50,752 nt of DNA from a virus. The notes under the pieces were generated by a model. The model did no database searches, was not told the DNA's origin, and worked only from the letters and a program-made list of their open reading frames with translations. The translations under genes and the position numbers were made by a program. The stretch is from IMG/VR virus record IMGVR_UViG_3300020442_004288, positions 1 through 50,752 of that record, one strand, 5' to 3'. Below, one piece after another: positions 17,287 through 27,535 of this stretch (within the stretch, counting starts at the first letter, position 1; the number at the start of each line of letters is the position of its first letter).

Positions 17287-20070
17287 TTACCAGCTAGATA
17301 ATTCAACTCTGCCCCATTTATTTGTCCCAGTGCAAACATAAAAATATTGATCATCAAAAGCTATTTGACCAAAAACTCCAGTATTGGTAGAGCTTGTTGG
17401 TGGGTCTCCACCCAAGGTAATTCTTCCACTGACAGCAAGTCTTCCGCTAATTTCTAAATTAGAATTTATAAAAGACCCCGTTCCATCTACAGCAAAAAGT
17501 ACATTATCATCACTTCTTCCAACATTTAGTTCTCCGGATATATGACTGTCGCCAGTTACATTTAAATTGCCAGAAAGAATTTGTTGCCCCGTTGGTAAAA
17601 AATTTGTCTTACCACTAACTAAAGATAGATCTATATTAACAGAATCTAAATTTCCAGATACCGTAGAAAGATTAGAAGAAACAGTATTGACGTCACCTGA
17701 TACCGTAGAAAGATTAGAAGAAACAGTATTGACGTCACCTGATACTCCAGATAAATCAGTACCAACATTAGAAACTTCACTTGTTACATTGGTTATATTA
17801 ACAATAGTGGTGTCTGTGTCTTGCCTTATTACTTTCGTAACATTACTAACGGACTGCTCTAAATCAAAGCTTAAAACCTCACCTGACCCAACAAAATCAA
17901 AGGGTACTAATTTATAATTATATATATTACCAGATGTATAATATCCAGATTGAAAACCAGTGCCTATAGTGCCTGTATATAAATTGCCAGTAGTAGCAAC
18001 AACAGTATCTTCTGGAGCAGGTACATTAATAACCTTTTCACCTAAAGAAACAGATTGATATAAATAACTAGAATTTAAAGGGTAAGACTCAACACTTTCT
18101 TTAAGACCTGACAGAAGTTGATCTGAGCCTGTTTCAGAAGGCTCGAAGCTGAAACTTTTTTTCTGATATAATTTAAATCCAGAAATGTTTCTTTTACTAG
18201 TTGAAATAGTTGGTGATAAAACTACTTGGTCATATTTTGGAGTATAATATAAATTATTTTCATTTTTAAGATGATCAATAACGGGTGCATATGAAATACC
18301 TGTTAAGTATACTGTATCAAAAATATTACCAGTATTTGAATTAGAGGCCAAAGAAACCTCAATTGATCTCTGTCTTGAGCTTGGAATCGATAGCGATAAA
18401 GAATTATCTCCGGTTTTATACTGAGTAACTCCATCATACGAAATTAAAAATGTTAAATAATCTTCAAAATTTTGTAAATTACAATCCCATGAAAAATCAA
18501 AATCCTGCCTATTGATATCTTGAAATTCTATACCCGTAGCTTTTATTATCTGTGGGTACAGTGAAGATATAACCAAGCTTCCACTATCTAAGGGTTTTAA
18601 GTTGCCACTCTTATATAATAAACAGTCAACATTAAACTCATTCTCTTTTCCGCTTCTAGAGCCAGTAATATCAAAGTCGTAAACGATATCTTCATTGAAA
18701 GATCCGCTAAAATATTGATTGGATGCAACATTTTCTCCGCTATATATTGATAAATCTAAATGATATCCAGAATAAGATTCTAAATTAGAATAACAATTTA
18801 TTTTAGCATATTGATTTCCTGAAAATAATAAAAAATTTTGATTTGTAATTTTGTATATACTTTCAACTTCTGTATCTATTGAGTAGATTCCATAGTCGCC
18901 AGAGTCATAAAAATGATTGCCTGATTCAAATCTAGTATATGGAATAATTTTTACATATCTTGATGTATTTAAAGGAATAGAAAAGCTAAATTCAGTTCCA
19001 GTAGAAAATATGCTATCACTTAATGTACTTAGGGAAGAGTCTTCGTAAAGAAATACATGGTTGCCCGTGGTGGCCCTAGAAAAAGAGGGAAACAGTGAAA
19101 GCTTGCCACTACCTGAAATAATCTCTTTAGTTGATTGTAGGTCTATGACAGAAGTTTTTTCATTATTAATTTTTAAAACCCCTGTTGACAAACCACTATA
19201 AAAATCTAAACTAAATAAATTAAGATAAAAAGATGTATCATTTCCCGTATAATTATGATTTATTGAATTTGAAGAAATGTCATTTAATAAAAACTGATAA
19301 CCTTGAGAATCACTAAAGTATCCAGTAATTTTTTGAGCAAAAGGCTCGTCAATAAATTCTTGAAAATTATCAATTAAATTACCACTTCTTGGAGATATTA
19401 AATCATATTTTATATTTACAGTATCATCGTTTATTGAGCCTGTTGAGAATAACCCTCCACTCTGTGCTATTGATGTCATTTCCCAGCTAACTCCCCTATA
19501 AGCAATGTTTAGGTTGTCTGTGCCGTTAATCCTAATGGAAGCTATTGTGCCAGTAGAGCTAGTAAACCTAACTCTATCAACTTCATAAAGTTGACCTGAG
19601 TTTACTTTGCTAGTTGTAGTTAGTCCAATTATTCTTGGCTTTGGGTCACTAAAGTTAAAATCTATACCATCATTGGGTGAGTCGGGTAATTCGTAAGATG
19701 CATCAGCTTCATAAATGTTTCCTGTATATAAAGTTGAATCCAGAGAAGTGTTATTAACTTCAATACCTGTAAAATAAAAAGAATTACCGCTAGTAGTGTT
19801 AAAGTTTTCAGGAAAAAAGAAAGTTGAATTTGAATATAATCCTGTTGGTGAATATATTTTATGGCCTCTAAATTTTTGATAACCAAAAACTTCAGCTCTA
19901 CCAGAATTTCCTTCAGCAAAGCCAGTAAAAGATAGAGAGTTGATGGTATTTGGCTCAATGAAACTTTGAGAAACTTGTTCTTCGTCTCTATATATTTCTA
20001 CTTTATAACCGCTAAAAGAACTGTCAATAGTCCAGTTTAAATCTAAAACCCCTGTTTCTGGCAAATTCAT
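17287..20070 (-). CDS. Large tail fibre protein
   Basis: This 927-residue protein follows the J-like gene with its ATG overlapping the J stop. It is rich in Ser, Thr, Tyr, Asn and Gly with many short beta strands and repeated SG, TG and FTG turns, suggesting stacked Ig- or Fn3-like domains: the first begins VLDLNWTIDSSFSGYKVEIY. Residues ~740-830 form a likely trimeric coiled-coil or beta-helical shaft (TVSSNLSTVSGDVN repeated). The C-terminus ends in the segment YFYVCTGTNKWGRVELSSW, a tail-fibre ending often seen in phages. It probably mediates host contact from the tail tip. A 42-base tandem duplication lies in the shaft. Confidence 0.7.
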   Translation of the reverse strand: MNLPETGVLDLNWTIDSSFSGYKVEIYRDEEQVSQSFIEPNTINSLSFTGFAEGNSGRAEVFGYQKFRGHKIYSPTGLYSNSTFFFPENFNTTSGNSFYFTGIEVNNTSLDSTLYTGNIYEADASYELPDSPNDGIDFNFSDPKPRIIGLTTTSKVNSGQLYEVDRVRFTSSTGTIASIRINGTDNLNIAYRGVSWEMTSIAQSGGLFSTGSINDDTVNIKYDLISPRSGNLIDNFQEFIDEPFAQKITGYFSDSQGYQFLLNDISSNSINHNYTGNDTSFYLNLFSLDFYSGLSTGVLKINNEKTSVIDLQSTKEIISGSGKLSLFPSFSRATTGNHVFLYEDSSLSTLSDSIFSTGTEFSFSIPLNTSRYVKIIPYTRFESGNHFYDSGDYGIYSIDTEVESIYKITNQNFLLFSGNQYAKINCYSNLESYSGYHLDLSIYSGENVASNQYFSGSFNEDIVYDFDITGSRSGKENEFNVDCLLYKSGNLKPLDSGSLVISSLYPQIIKATGIEFQDINRQDFDFSWDCNLQNFEDYLTFLISYDGVTQYKTGDNSLSLSIPSSRQRSIEVSLASNSNTGNIFDTVYLTGISYAPVIDHLKNENNLYYTPKYDQVVLSPTISTSKRNISGFKLYQKKSFSFEPSETGSDQLLSGLKESVESYPLNSSYLYQSVSLGEKVINVPAPEDTVVATTGNLYTGTIGTGFQSGYYTSGNIYNYKLVPFDFVGSGEVLSFDLEQSVSNVTKVIRQDTDTTIVNITNVTSEVSNVGTDLSGVSGDVNTVSSNLSTVSGDVNTVSSNLSTVSGNLDSVNIDLSLVSGKTNFLPTGQQILSGNLNVTGDSHISGELNVGRSDDNVLFAVDGTGSFINSNLEISGRLAVSGRITLGGDPPTSSTNTGVFGQIAFDDQYFYVCTGTNKWGRVELSSW
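17657..17740 (-). repeat. Perfect 2 x 42-base tandem duplication in fibre shaft
   Basis: Two exact adjacent 42-base copies (17657-17698, 17699-17740) encode a 14-residue unit with SGDVNTVSSNLSTV. Perfect identity, including third positions, indicates a recent duplication that adds exactly one repeat to the shaft without shifting the frame. Confidence 0.9.
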
Positions 20071-23000
20071 TAACTAATTACTATATTGTGTCCCGTGTAT
20101 TTTCTAGCCTCAAAGTTCTCTCCAGTAGAAGCAGAGCTTTTATCTATAGCATCAAATTTCTCATCGTGATACTCGATTGCACTTATTGTAAATTTAAGAC
20201 CGTCTTGCTCTGTAATTGTTTTTACCTTGAAGTCACTAGGTTTTATAATTTCTGAACCCATATTGTTTTCTTTTACCATCCATGCATACCCAGATTTGAT
20301 AGAAGAATCTAAATCGCTTGATAAATTTAAAATGAAACCACTACTAGAAGATATGGTATATTCAGCAAATTGAGCTTTTCTGTAGTCAGCAATTTCGCTA
20401 GAATCTGATATTGCATCATTACTTAAATCTGTAGACTGAATTGGTCTTTGTATTAGTATTGATGATGTTGAGCCAAGAGCGCTTACAGGTATGTCTAATT
20501 CTAGACTATTAGAATCTATAACTCTTACTATTCTTCCACCAGAATGTTTAGAAACTCTTTTATTGTCCATAACCTTTATTATATCTCCGGGTCTAAGGTA
20601 AGCTGCTTCTAGTCCAGCAGTAAAAGTTACAATTTCTTTTTCTGTTTGATAAGTAAGGATTTTATGCCAAGCAAGTCTGTGGGCTTCTCCTCTTCTGGTT
20701 ATACCAGCAGCACTAATGCTAAGTTTTGAATAACCAAGATCTTTAATTCCCTCAAAGTCTTCAACATATTCAGTTTTCTTTCTGTAATTATCTTTTTCAT
20801 CCAAGTAATCAACTGCACAGGCTGTATATCTTGTAGTAGCTTCTGTAGTAGAGTATGCAAAACCTGCTTCTGATATATTAGAATCATTAAAAAGCATAAC
20901 CTCTGTCGAAGGAGCATCTTGAGTTATGAAAACTTCTCCAGCGCTCCAATGTAAATCTGAATTATAATTATCTAGCAGTTTATTAACTAGCTCATATGCA
21001 TTTTGCTCAGTATCTATGTAAAGGTTGCACGTGTGTCTTTTTTCTTTTTCGGTAGAGTTTCCTACAGCGACATCAACCAGCTCATCGCACCTTTGTGCAA
21101 ATTTGTAAAAGCTCCACTTATCAACACTTTCAGGATTAATTCCATATTTACCAGCTCCAAATGTTTTATCGGTGATTAAATCATATATAATCCATGCTGG
21201 ATTATTTGTCCAGAAAAAACCTATCTCTGAACTATTGTTGGAACCTCCTGCCCCAAGATATGCATGTTGTTTAAACTTTCCATCCCAAACTCCGTTATAC
21301 ATAGCATCTAAGTGAGGATCTGTAGCTTCAATTAAATCCATACTAACCTCTGGGTTATAATTAGATGGAATTTTAACTTTTTTAAGTTTTAGTAAATATT
21401 CTTTATTTGGAATGTTAGAGAAATCTTTAGAGTTAGTTCTTGTTGCAATTAAAGATGTATGAGGGTAGCTAAAAACCCCTTCGACAACTTCTGTAACTGA
21501 TTTTAGATTAGCAGACATGTTATATCTAGCCTCTTTCTCTCCACCAACAACAGGGTCCATTTCTCTGGTTACTCTAAAGATTCTTATAATTCTATTTTGA
21601 TTATCTCCTACGGGTTCTGGCAGATCATCAATAATAATATCTCTAACATATTTAGATGTAGCTATACCATTTACTTGTATCATTTTTCTTGTTATGGTTG
21701 ATTGCCCTTCCAAGAAATATTCAACTACAAACTCTACTCTTGCGGGCCAGTATTCGCCACTATTTTCAATCTTATTACCAACTTTTATGCACAAAAATTT
21801 CATTGTGCTACATTTTACTTTTTCACCTAAAATATGACCTAATGCCATTCCAGCTAAACCAAGAGCGGTTGTGATAAAAAACGATGCTACCTTTGCTCCA
21901 ACCTTTAACAAATTCCAAGGACTCATTCCGATTTGTTTTTGTGGTGATGTAGGTCCAGACATACAGCCAGACCAAGTTCCCGGAGCTGTAACTCCTATGT
22001 CGGGAAATAAATTACTAAATATTTCATTAAGCAACATTTCCCCTAATTTTTGACCTATAAAAAATCCTATAGCGCCAAAAAGAGCGGGAGCAAAATTTAC
22101 ATAAACTGTTTCAGAGTCTCCTTCATATATGTAAAACAGCTTTTCAACTTCAATAGAAAGTATAACCGCAGAAACATTTCTATTTTTAATATCGTAACTA
22201 TAAAAATAATCTTTCTGCCCTTGGTTCCTTGGGCCATATAAAAAATAATTAACATCTTTAGTCTGAAGGGGAACTCTATACTCTTCTTTTAAAATTTTAT
22301 TAACTAATTGGTTTTGTGCGGTTGCTGGTGCTTTATCAAAAGATATCAATTTTTTCTGTGCTACATCACTACCATTATGAATGTTACCAGTTTTGAGATC
22401 TATATCAAATTTACTAAAATTAAATCTGCCAAATTTATCTCTTATAGGTACATCATCAAGGTAGACACAACTAGCCCAAGAGTAACTGTCAACTGGATTT
22501 TGCACGGTTGTTGCGGTATTTACTTTTGTGGGCTTAGGCATTCTTACTGGAACAACAGAATCGCTTGTTCCATATCCAGATCCATTGGAGGTTAGGGTTA
22601 TAGATGATATAGCATTATCGACCACAACAACAGAAAAAGTTGGAGGATCATAAGCAGGCACTGTTGCACCACTAGAGACAGCTTCATTAAACTTTACATC
22701 AAATCTATCATTCAATGTAAATCCTGAACCATTGCTAGTAATAATAATATTTGTTACTTTACCTTTATCGTTGCCTGAACTTAATACATTTCCAGTCATC
22801 ACTAAATCTGACTTAGCTTGACCAACTACATTGCTGTCAAGAACCCTACTGGTTGACCAGTGGTTTGCTGGACTCATAAAAGCATCATTCTCTGCATCTC
22901 TTATCCAAAAAGCGTGATTACCTAATTGATTACTTGTGCCGGGACTTAAGTGACTTAGAGATTCTATAGTAATAGGTAACCCGTTACCCATTTCATCATC

Positions 23001-26000
23001 AAAAGCCATTCCGCAATCAATTACAGATATTCTATTAACTTCACCCTTGCTTGTAATTGAAACCACTCCTTTAAAAGTGTATGCAAATACTTCATCAGCT
23101 ATAGTGTCATTAACACTACAATTAAACATTTTGGCTACAGCAAGTTTTCTTTTTGCTGGAGTATCTAGCGATGTGGGTCTACCATATACAATAAATCTAG
23201 TATTTTTATTACCATAGTTGGGTCTATATCCCGACCCTTTATTTGCAATATCAAATCTTTGAATATCATCTCCACTATTGGGAGATATGCCAAACGTTCT
23301 TTCTTTTACAAAAGTTAAGGATATACTAGTGCCGTTTGATAAAATTGTTTTATATCTAAAATCTGTATCATTTCCAGCATTATTAATATTGTAACCTTTT
23401 ATTCTTCCAGTGTAAATAGTTTTGCTAGCAGCACTTCCTATTACGCTTTCTAAACCGTCTCTCCTGTAATCTGTCTTAGCTTTAAATGCGTCATCAGTGC
23501 TAGTGTTTATAGATATTGTTTCAGATACTAGTGTAGTTTTTATCGGATCATAATTTTCTTCTGTTAGTGGATTGATAGCAATGTCTGCATCTACATCAAC
23601 AGTAGTATTTGAACTAAACCCAGCCCCTTGCCAAGTGGCATTCATTTTATAAGTATCTCCTTTAGGTGCAGCATAATGACAGGGACTATGTTGAGTTGCA
23701 GTAACATCATAACTGCCACCTCTAGTCATGAAGTTAAAATAACTTCCCGCAAATTGATTCCACATCGGATCTGCTCCAGATAATTTAGATAATGTTTTTG
23801 CTGTATTCTGTTGGGTGGTAAATAATAATTCTTTTAGCGGAATCCTTGAGTCATCAGTTTGAAGGATAACTCCTAAATCTTGATAATCAATTTGAGCTGT
23901 CATGTTATTCATTCCAGCATTAATTTTAGTTTTTAATTGACTAAATATAGGGAATAATTGATTGTTTGCAAGAGATTCTGAATGTGGCCAAATTTGAGTT
24001 CTAGCATTATTTGGATTAGTTCTATATTCATCAGGGTCTCGTGTTACTATCTTTTGATCTATAACCGGGTTATCTGGAACTCTAATTAAGTGAGCGCTTT
24101 GAATTTTACCCTCACTATTAACTCTGCCAACAGCCTCTATTAGAGTTGGGCAAACATGTATATAGTAATTAATTGGTTGATCTGGCCCATTCCAGACTTC
24201 CCTATAAAGTCTAACTACATAAACTTGTATTCTAGGAAATGTATTTGGCTTGTAAAATCCTTTTTTATTGTTAGTGAAATCTAATTCATTTGATCCATCT
24301 TTGTAAATATGCAAACCGGCAAATGTATTTCTACCCCCAACACAAGCAGTTGCATTAAAATTAGTTCTAAAAGTAGATCCAGCTCCCACACCATGAAAAA
24401 TCCATTGTGTAGCTGTTGAAAATCTAGCGCTGCTATTATGCGTAACAAGGTGAGTATACAATAAGCTTCTAAAGGTTGCGTTAGTTACAATTAATGTTGA
24501 AAGTTTGGTTGTAGTAGGTAAGCTTCCGCTTCCGCACGAACCCCAAGTAACCAAGTTGCCGGGGTTGTAGGTGACTCCACTTCCACATTGACGACTGTTA
24601 TTGATTCCACCGCAACTGCTAGGTTTCGCACTACTTCCGCCTGTTCCATTAACGAAAGATCCAAGTGTAATTCCAGTTTCAAAACAATTTAAAATTTGAG
24701 ATACTGTTCCAGTGAATGTGATAGTGCCAGTAGTTGGGCTGCTCTTTGAGCAGTATCCCTTTTGCCACTGAAGAATTACAAAAGTTATAGTAGCACTTAA
24801 GTTTATTTGACCAGCAAAAGAATCGGGTACAATTCTAGCTACTTGAGTAGGGGCTGCCCCTATGTTAGAAGTTTCATCATTTGCAGTATAAGGGGCGAGC
24901 GGATTGGGTCCTCCATTTTCTTGCGAAACCTGAAACGGTTTATACAGGTCGGCAGAATATGAGTTCATGTACTGGGTAGCTTTTATAATTGAAACAATAT
25001 TTTTATGAGAAGCATTGGCAAAATCAGCGAACTCCGCCCTGCATCTTCTTCTGTCAGTATCTATTAGTGTGGCACTTGGACCTTGGTCTGATGTTATAGT
25101 GCTTCCGTCAGGAAGTATTCCGCTTCCTAGCGTTGCTTGTGAATTAGCTGGTGATATGGTTGCTCGAACGGTTCCTTGATTAGTTGCATATCCGTTGCCC
25201 ATGCTAAAGTCTTTTTTTACAATATTTAAATTATCTTCACCGATTTGATATGTTTCTAACTCTCCCTTGTTATCAATATAGTTTTTAATTTTTACCCCAA
25301 CAGAGCCGGGTCCAATATATGACTCAAAAGCATTAAACCACGACTCTCCATTATCACTAATAAAATCGATACTGCCATCAGATGGATCATATTCGTATAT
25401 GGAGCCATAAAAATTATCATCTTTAGCAGTCATTGCTGGACCATTAAAGCTAGGTATAGTTGCTGGAGAACTATCAACTGGAGGGTCAACTTCTATCATG
25501 TCGGCAATGCTTTTAGTGCCTCCCTCATACACATTACCAACTTCATAGCCTTTTCCGGCCTGACTAATTGCCAAGGTATTACCTCCATTGAAATTAATAC
25601 CTCCTATACCATTAAATGTCAAGGGCTTAACAGATGCTCTCCTATTAAAAGCAGCTGAGCTAATCCCTCCTGCAACAGGCTCTGGTAGAACTTGCTGCCC
25701 GTGATACTCATTACCTGTAACGGGTAGAGCTAAACCAGCGATAGGTCCTTCACATAATAGTTCTACTGATCTGTGGAGAGATATAGATTCAAGTTTACCT
25801 TTACCCCTAGTAGACCATTCACCCCTGCTACCCACAGTATTGTAGGGTGTTAAGTTAGTCCAGTTACCTTGTTTTCCGTATGTATTATTTGTACTGTTAA
25901 ATGTTGCTGAAGCAATTCTAACTGTTGGGTTAGTAGAATCATTTGGCCTAAAAGAATACTCGTAAGGCTCTGAGTTTTTAGATAAAGCACTGGGTTTAGA

Positions 26001-26837
26001 AGGCATGACGGCAGATTGGGAATCTGCAAAACCTATATCTCCTCCTTTTGATTCTCTGTTGCCGGGAGTAATTATTTCTGTAGCCTGACTAAAACCTCCA
26101 CCATGAGTGGCATCATTAGAAGAAGAGTTTACTCTGGCATTACCTAAGCGTTCTTGAGGAACCTGAGCCCCATCAGATCCAATTCTAACAACCCTTCTAG
26201 TGTCATCGCTTATATTATAATCAGATCTTTCCTGATAATCTTCATCAATCGCAGTGGACTCTAAGTTTTGGAGGTATCCAAAATTATATACATCTAAATT
26301 AGTTAATGCTTCTTGATATATCTGAGTGGACTTCCAGTCAAAATCATAATTTCTTACAGAAGAAGATACTGTTTTAGTTCCAATTCTCAACTGTCCGTAA
26401 CCAGCTGGTATAGCAGCTCCTTGTTCAACTAAATTTTTATTTTGATTGTATATGTAAGAATTGGTAGAAACTCTTTCGTATTTTTTAAGCCCTGACTTCT
26501 TTTTTTTGTTAAGCTTATTCATTAGCCACTGCATGGCAAACCCCTGACCAAATCCAGCAAGCATACCACCAACTCCAGCTAAATTACCTTGAGGTTGAAC
26601 TAAGAAATCTAGGGTTAAGTCTTTAAGTTTAGGTAGATCTTCTGGGAATACAACTTTATCCAGATCCGGACTATACATGTAAAATTCAGTACCATTTTTT
26701 AATGAATTTAATATATATTTAAGGAAGCCCGGTTTTATACAGTCCAAACATCTAGCTATATTATCATGCTCTGTAATTGACAAAGAAACCTCTTTACCAA
26801 AAAGTTTTTGCATTTCTCCGTAAAATTTAATTTTCAT
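20070..26837 (-). CDS. Tail tip host-specificity protein: gpI-like domain fused to gpJ-like
   Basis: This 2255-residue protein is the J-like central tail tip hub. Residues 1-~115 resemble lambda gpI: a ubiquitin-like start (MKIKFYGEMQKLFGKEV), then a glycine-rich helical stretch (GVGGMLAGFGQGFAMQWL). The J part then begins (IPAGYGQLRIGTKTVSS), with the conserved VELLCEGPIAGLA near residue 363. A very large middle insertion (about 400-1550) includes GSGY-type beta repeats. Two hydrophobic helices follow, near residues 1590 and 1660. The C-terminal J core is clear (NPAWIIYDLITDKTFGAG near 1880; LRPGDIIKVMD near 2085). The ATG overlaps the K-like gene by four bases. gpJ binds the receptor and ends DNA-channel closure; I and J are normally separate genes. 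Confidence 0.8.
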   Translation of the reverse strand: MKIKFYGEMQKLFGKEVSLSITEHDNIARCLDCIKPGFLKYILNSLKNGTEFYMYSPDLDKVVFPEDLPKLKDLTLDFLVQPQGNLAGVGGMLAGFGQGFAMQWLMNKLNKKKKSGLKKYERVSTNSYIYNQNKNLVEQGAAIPAGYGQLRIGTKTVSSSVRNYDFDWKSTQIYQEALTNLDVYNFGYLQNLESTAIDEDYQERSDYNISDDTRRVVRIGSDGAQVPQERLGNARVNSSSNDATHGGGFSQATEIITPGNRESKGGDIGFADSQSAVMPSKPSALSKNSEPYEYSFRPNDSTNPTVRIASATFNSTNNTYGKQGNWTNLTPYNTVGSRGEWSTRGKGKLESISLHRSVELLCEGPIAGLALPVTGNEYHGQQVLPEPVAGGISSAAFNRRASVKPLTFNGIGGINFNGGNTLAISQAGKGYEVGNVYEGGTKSIADMIEVDPPVDSSPATIPSFNGPAMTAKDDNFYGSIYEYDPSDGSIDFISDNGESWFNAFESYIGPGSVGVKIKNYIDNKGELETYQIGEDNLNIVKKDFSMGNGYATNQGTVRATISPANSQATLGSGILPDGSTITSDQGPSATLIDTDRRRCRAEFADFANASHKNIVSIIKATQYMNSYSADLYKPFQVSQENGGPNPLAPYTANDETSNIGAAPTQVARIVPDSFAGQINLSATITFVILQWQKGYCSKSSPTTGTITFTGTVSQILNCFETGITLGSFVNGTGGSSAKPSSCGGINNSRQCGSGVTYNPGNLVTWGSCGSGSLPTTTKLSTLIVTNATFRSLLYTHLVTHNSSARFSTATQWIFHGVGAGSTFRTNFNATACVGGRNTFAGLHIYKDGSNELDFTNNKKGFYKPNTFPRIQVYVVRLYREVWNGPDQPINYYIHVCPTLIEAVGRVNSEGKIQSAHLIRVPDNPVIDQKIVTRDPDEYRTNPNNARTQIWPHSESLANNQLFPIFSQLKTKINAGMNNMTAQIDYQDLGVILQTDDSRIPLKELLFTTQQNTAKTLSKLSGADPMWNQFAGSYFNFMTRGGSYDVTATQHSPCHYAAPKGDTYKMNATWQGAGFSSNTTVDVDADIAINPLTEENYDPIKTTLVSETISINTSTDDAFKAKTDYRRDGLESVIGSAASKTIYTGRIKGYNINNAGNDTDFRYKTILSNGTSISLTFVKERTFGISPNSGDDIQRFDIANKGSGYRPNYGNKNTRFIVYGRPTSLDTPAKRKLAVAKMFNCSVNDTIADEVFAYTFKGVVSITSKGEVNRISVIDCGMAFDDEMGNGLPITIESLSHLSPGTSNQLGNHAFWIRDAENDAFMSPANHWSTSRVLDSNVVGQAKSDLVMTGNVLSSGNDKGKVTNIIITSNGSGFTLNDRFDVKFNEAVSSGATVPAYDPPTFSVVVVDNAISSITLTSNGSGYGTSDSVVPVRMPKPTKVNTATTVQNPVDSYSWASCVYLDDVPIRDKFGRFNFSKFDIDLKTGNIHNGSDVAQKKLISFDKAPATAQNQLVNKILKEEYRVPLQTKDVNYFLYGPRNQGQKDYFYSYDIKNRNVSAVILSIEVEKLFYIYEGDSETVYVNFAPALFGAIGFFIGQKLGEMLLNEIFSNLFPDIGVTAPGTWSGCMSGPTSPQKQIGMSPWNLLKVGAKVASFFITTALGLAGMALGHILGEKVKCSTMKFLCIKVGNKIENSGEYWPARVEFVVEYFLEGQSTITRKMIQVNGIATSKYVRDIIIDDLPEPVGDNQNRIIRIFRVTREMDPVVGGEKEARYNMSANLKSVTEVVEGVFSYPHTSLIATRTNSKDFSNIPNKEYLLKLKKVKIPSNYNPEVSMDLIEATDPHLDAMYNGVWDGKFKQHAYLGAGGSNNSSEIGFFWTNNPAWIIYDLITDKTFGAGKYGINPESVDKWSFYKFAQRCDELVDVAVGNSTEKEKRHTCNLYIDTEQNAYELVNKLLDNYNSDLHWSAGEVFITQDAPSTEVMLFNDSNISEAGFAYSTTEATTRYTACAVDYLDEKDNYRKKTEYVEDFEGIKDLGYSKLSISAAGITRRGEAHRLAWHKILTYQTEKEIVTFTAGLEAAYLRPGDIIKVMDNKRVSKHSGGRIVRVIDSNSLELDIPVSALGSTSSILIQRPIQSTDLSNDAISDSSEIADYRKAQFAEYTISSSSGFILNLSSDLDSSIKSGYAWMVKENNMGSEIIKPSDFKVKTITEQDGLKFTISAIEYHDEKFDAIDKSSASTGENFEARKYTGHNIVIS

Positions 26838-27535
26838 AAGTCCTTATACCTATATATTTTATACACTTTTTTCCTCATTTGTTCAGTTAAATAAACTTCT
26901 TGAGACAATTGATCATTGGGTTGATGTATTACTTTATTTAATTTATTTAATACCCCTAAATGAAATGGCCTGTTTTTATGCATATTAAAAACTAAGACAT
27001 CGCCCGCCTTAGACGGTTCTTTAATTTCTTTAAAATTATTATTTAATATTTTTATTAAATCACGATTAGAATTATTATGTCTTCGTCTAGCCCAATTATT
27101 AATTACTTTGCATAATTTTATATTTAATTCAATATCAAAAAAATCTTTAACAAGGGTTACACAATCTTGAAACTCTGGCAAAAAGGGTCTACCAAGAAGC
27201 TTTAATGGCCTGTATGACTCTGGGTAAAGTAAACTAAATTTTTTATTTTCAATTGAATATATATAATAAGGAATCGAAATTTTTTCGCAAGTCATCATAT
27301 CTTTTTTGCTTGCAATTTCTGATCCTTTAGGGTGGCTATGAAAAATGGATAAAATTTCTTTTGAATTAAATTCTGCAAATATTTTTTTATCTATTAAAAA
27401 AGAATTAAATTTATTAGGGCTTATGTTTTCTACTGGCTCATATTTTATTTTATTTAAGTCGCAGTAAATAATTCCACAAGATTCTTCCTGTGGATTTTTA
27501 TTAACATGTTTTAATATATGTTTTTTAAAAGTCAA
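26834..27535 (-). CDS. K-like tail tip protein: JAMM peptidase plus NlpC/P60 domain
   Basis: This protein matches lambda gpK in domain order. The N-terminal JAMM (Mov34/MPN+) domain has EESCGIIYC and the metal motif HSHPKGSEIASKKD. The C-terminal NlpC/P60 domain has the catalytic cysteine in DCVTLVKDFFD and histidine in PFHLGVL. gpK likely trims peptidoglycan or processes tail tip proteins during assembly. The start is uncertain. The frame is open to an ATG at 27616, but that overlaps the L gene by 92 bases; ATG 27574 is also possible. I prefer TTG 27535, just before the L stop, as the JAMM fold begins right after it (233 residues). Confidence 0.75.
   Translation of the reverse strand: MTFKKHILKHVNKNPQEESCGIIYCDLNKIKYEPVENISPNKFNSFLIDKKIFAEFNSKEILSIFHSHPKGSEIASKKDMMTCEKISIPYYIYSIENKKFSLLYPESYRPLKLLGRPFLPEFQDCVTLVKDFFDIELNIKLCKVINNWARRRHNNSNRDLIKILNNNFKEIKEPSKAGDVLVFNMHKNRPFHLGVLNKLNKVIHQPNDQLSQEVYLTEQMRKKVYKIYRYKDL
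26838..26866 (-). promoter_or_regulatory. GTGTA-type element upstream of the I-J gene
   Basis: On the minus strand GTGTA (26862-26866) is followed by TAAAATATATAGGTATAAGG and lies 29 bases before the I-J ATG. It falls inside the end of the K-like gene. The GGTATAAGG just before the start is shared with the element upstream of 46147. An internal promoter is possible; selection on the K coding sequence could also explain part of it. Confidence 0.35.
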
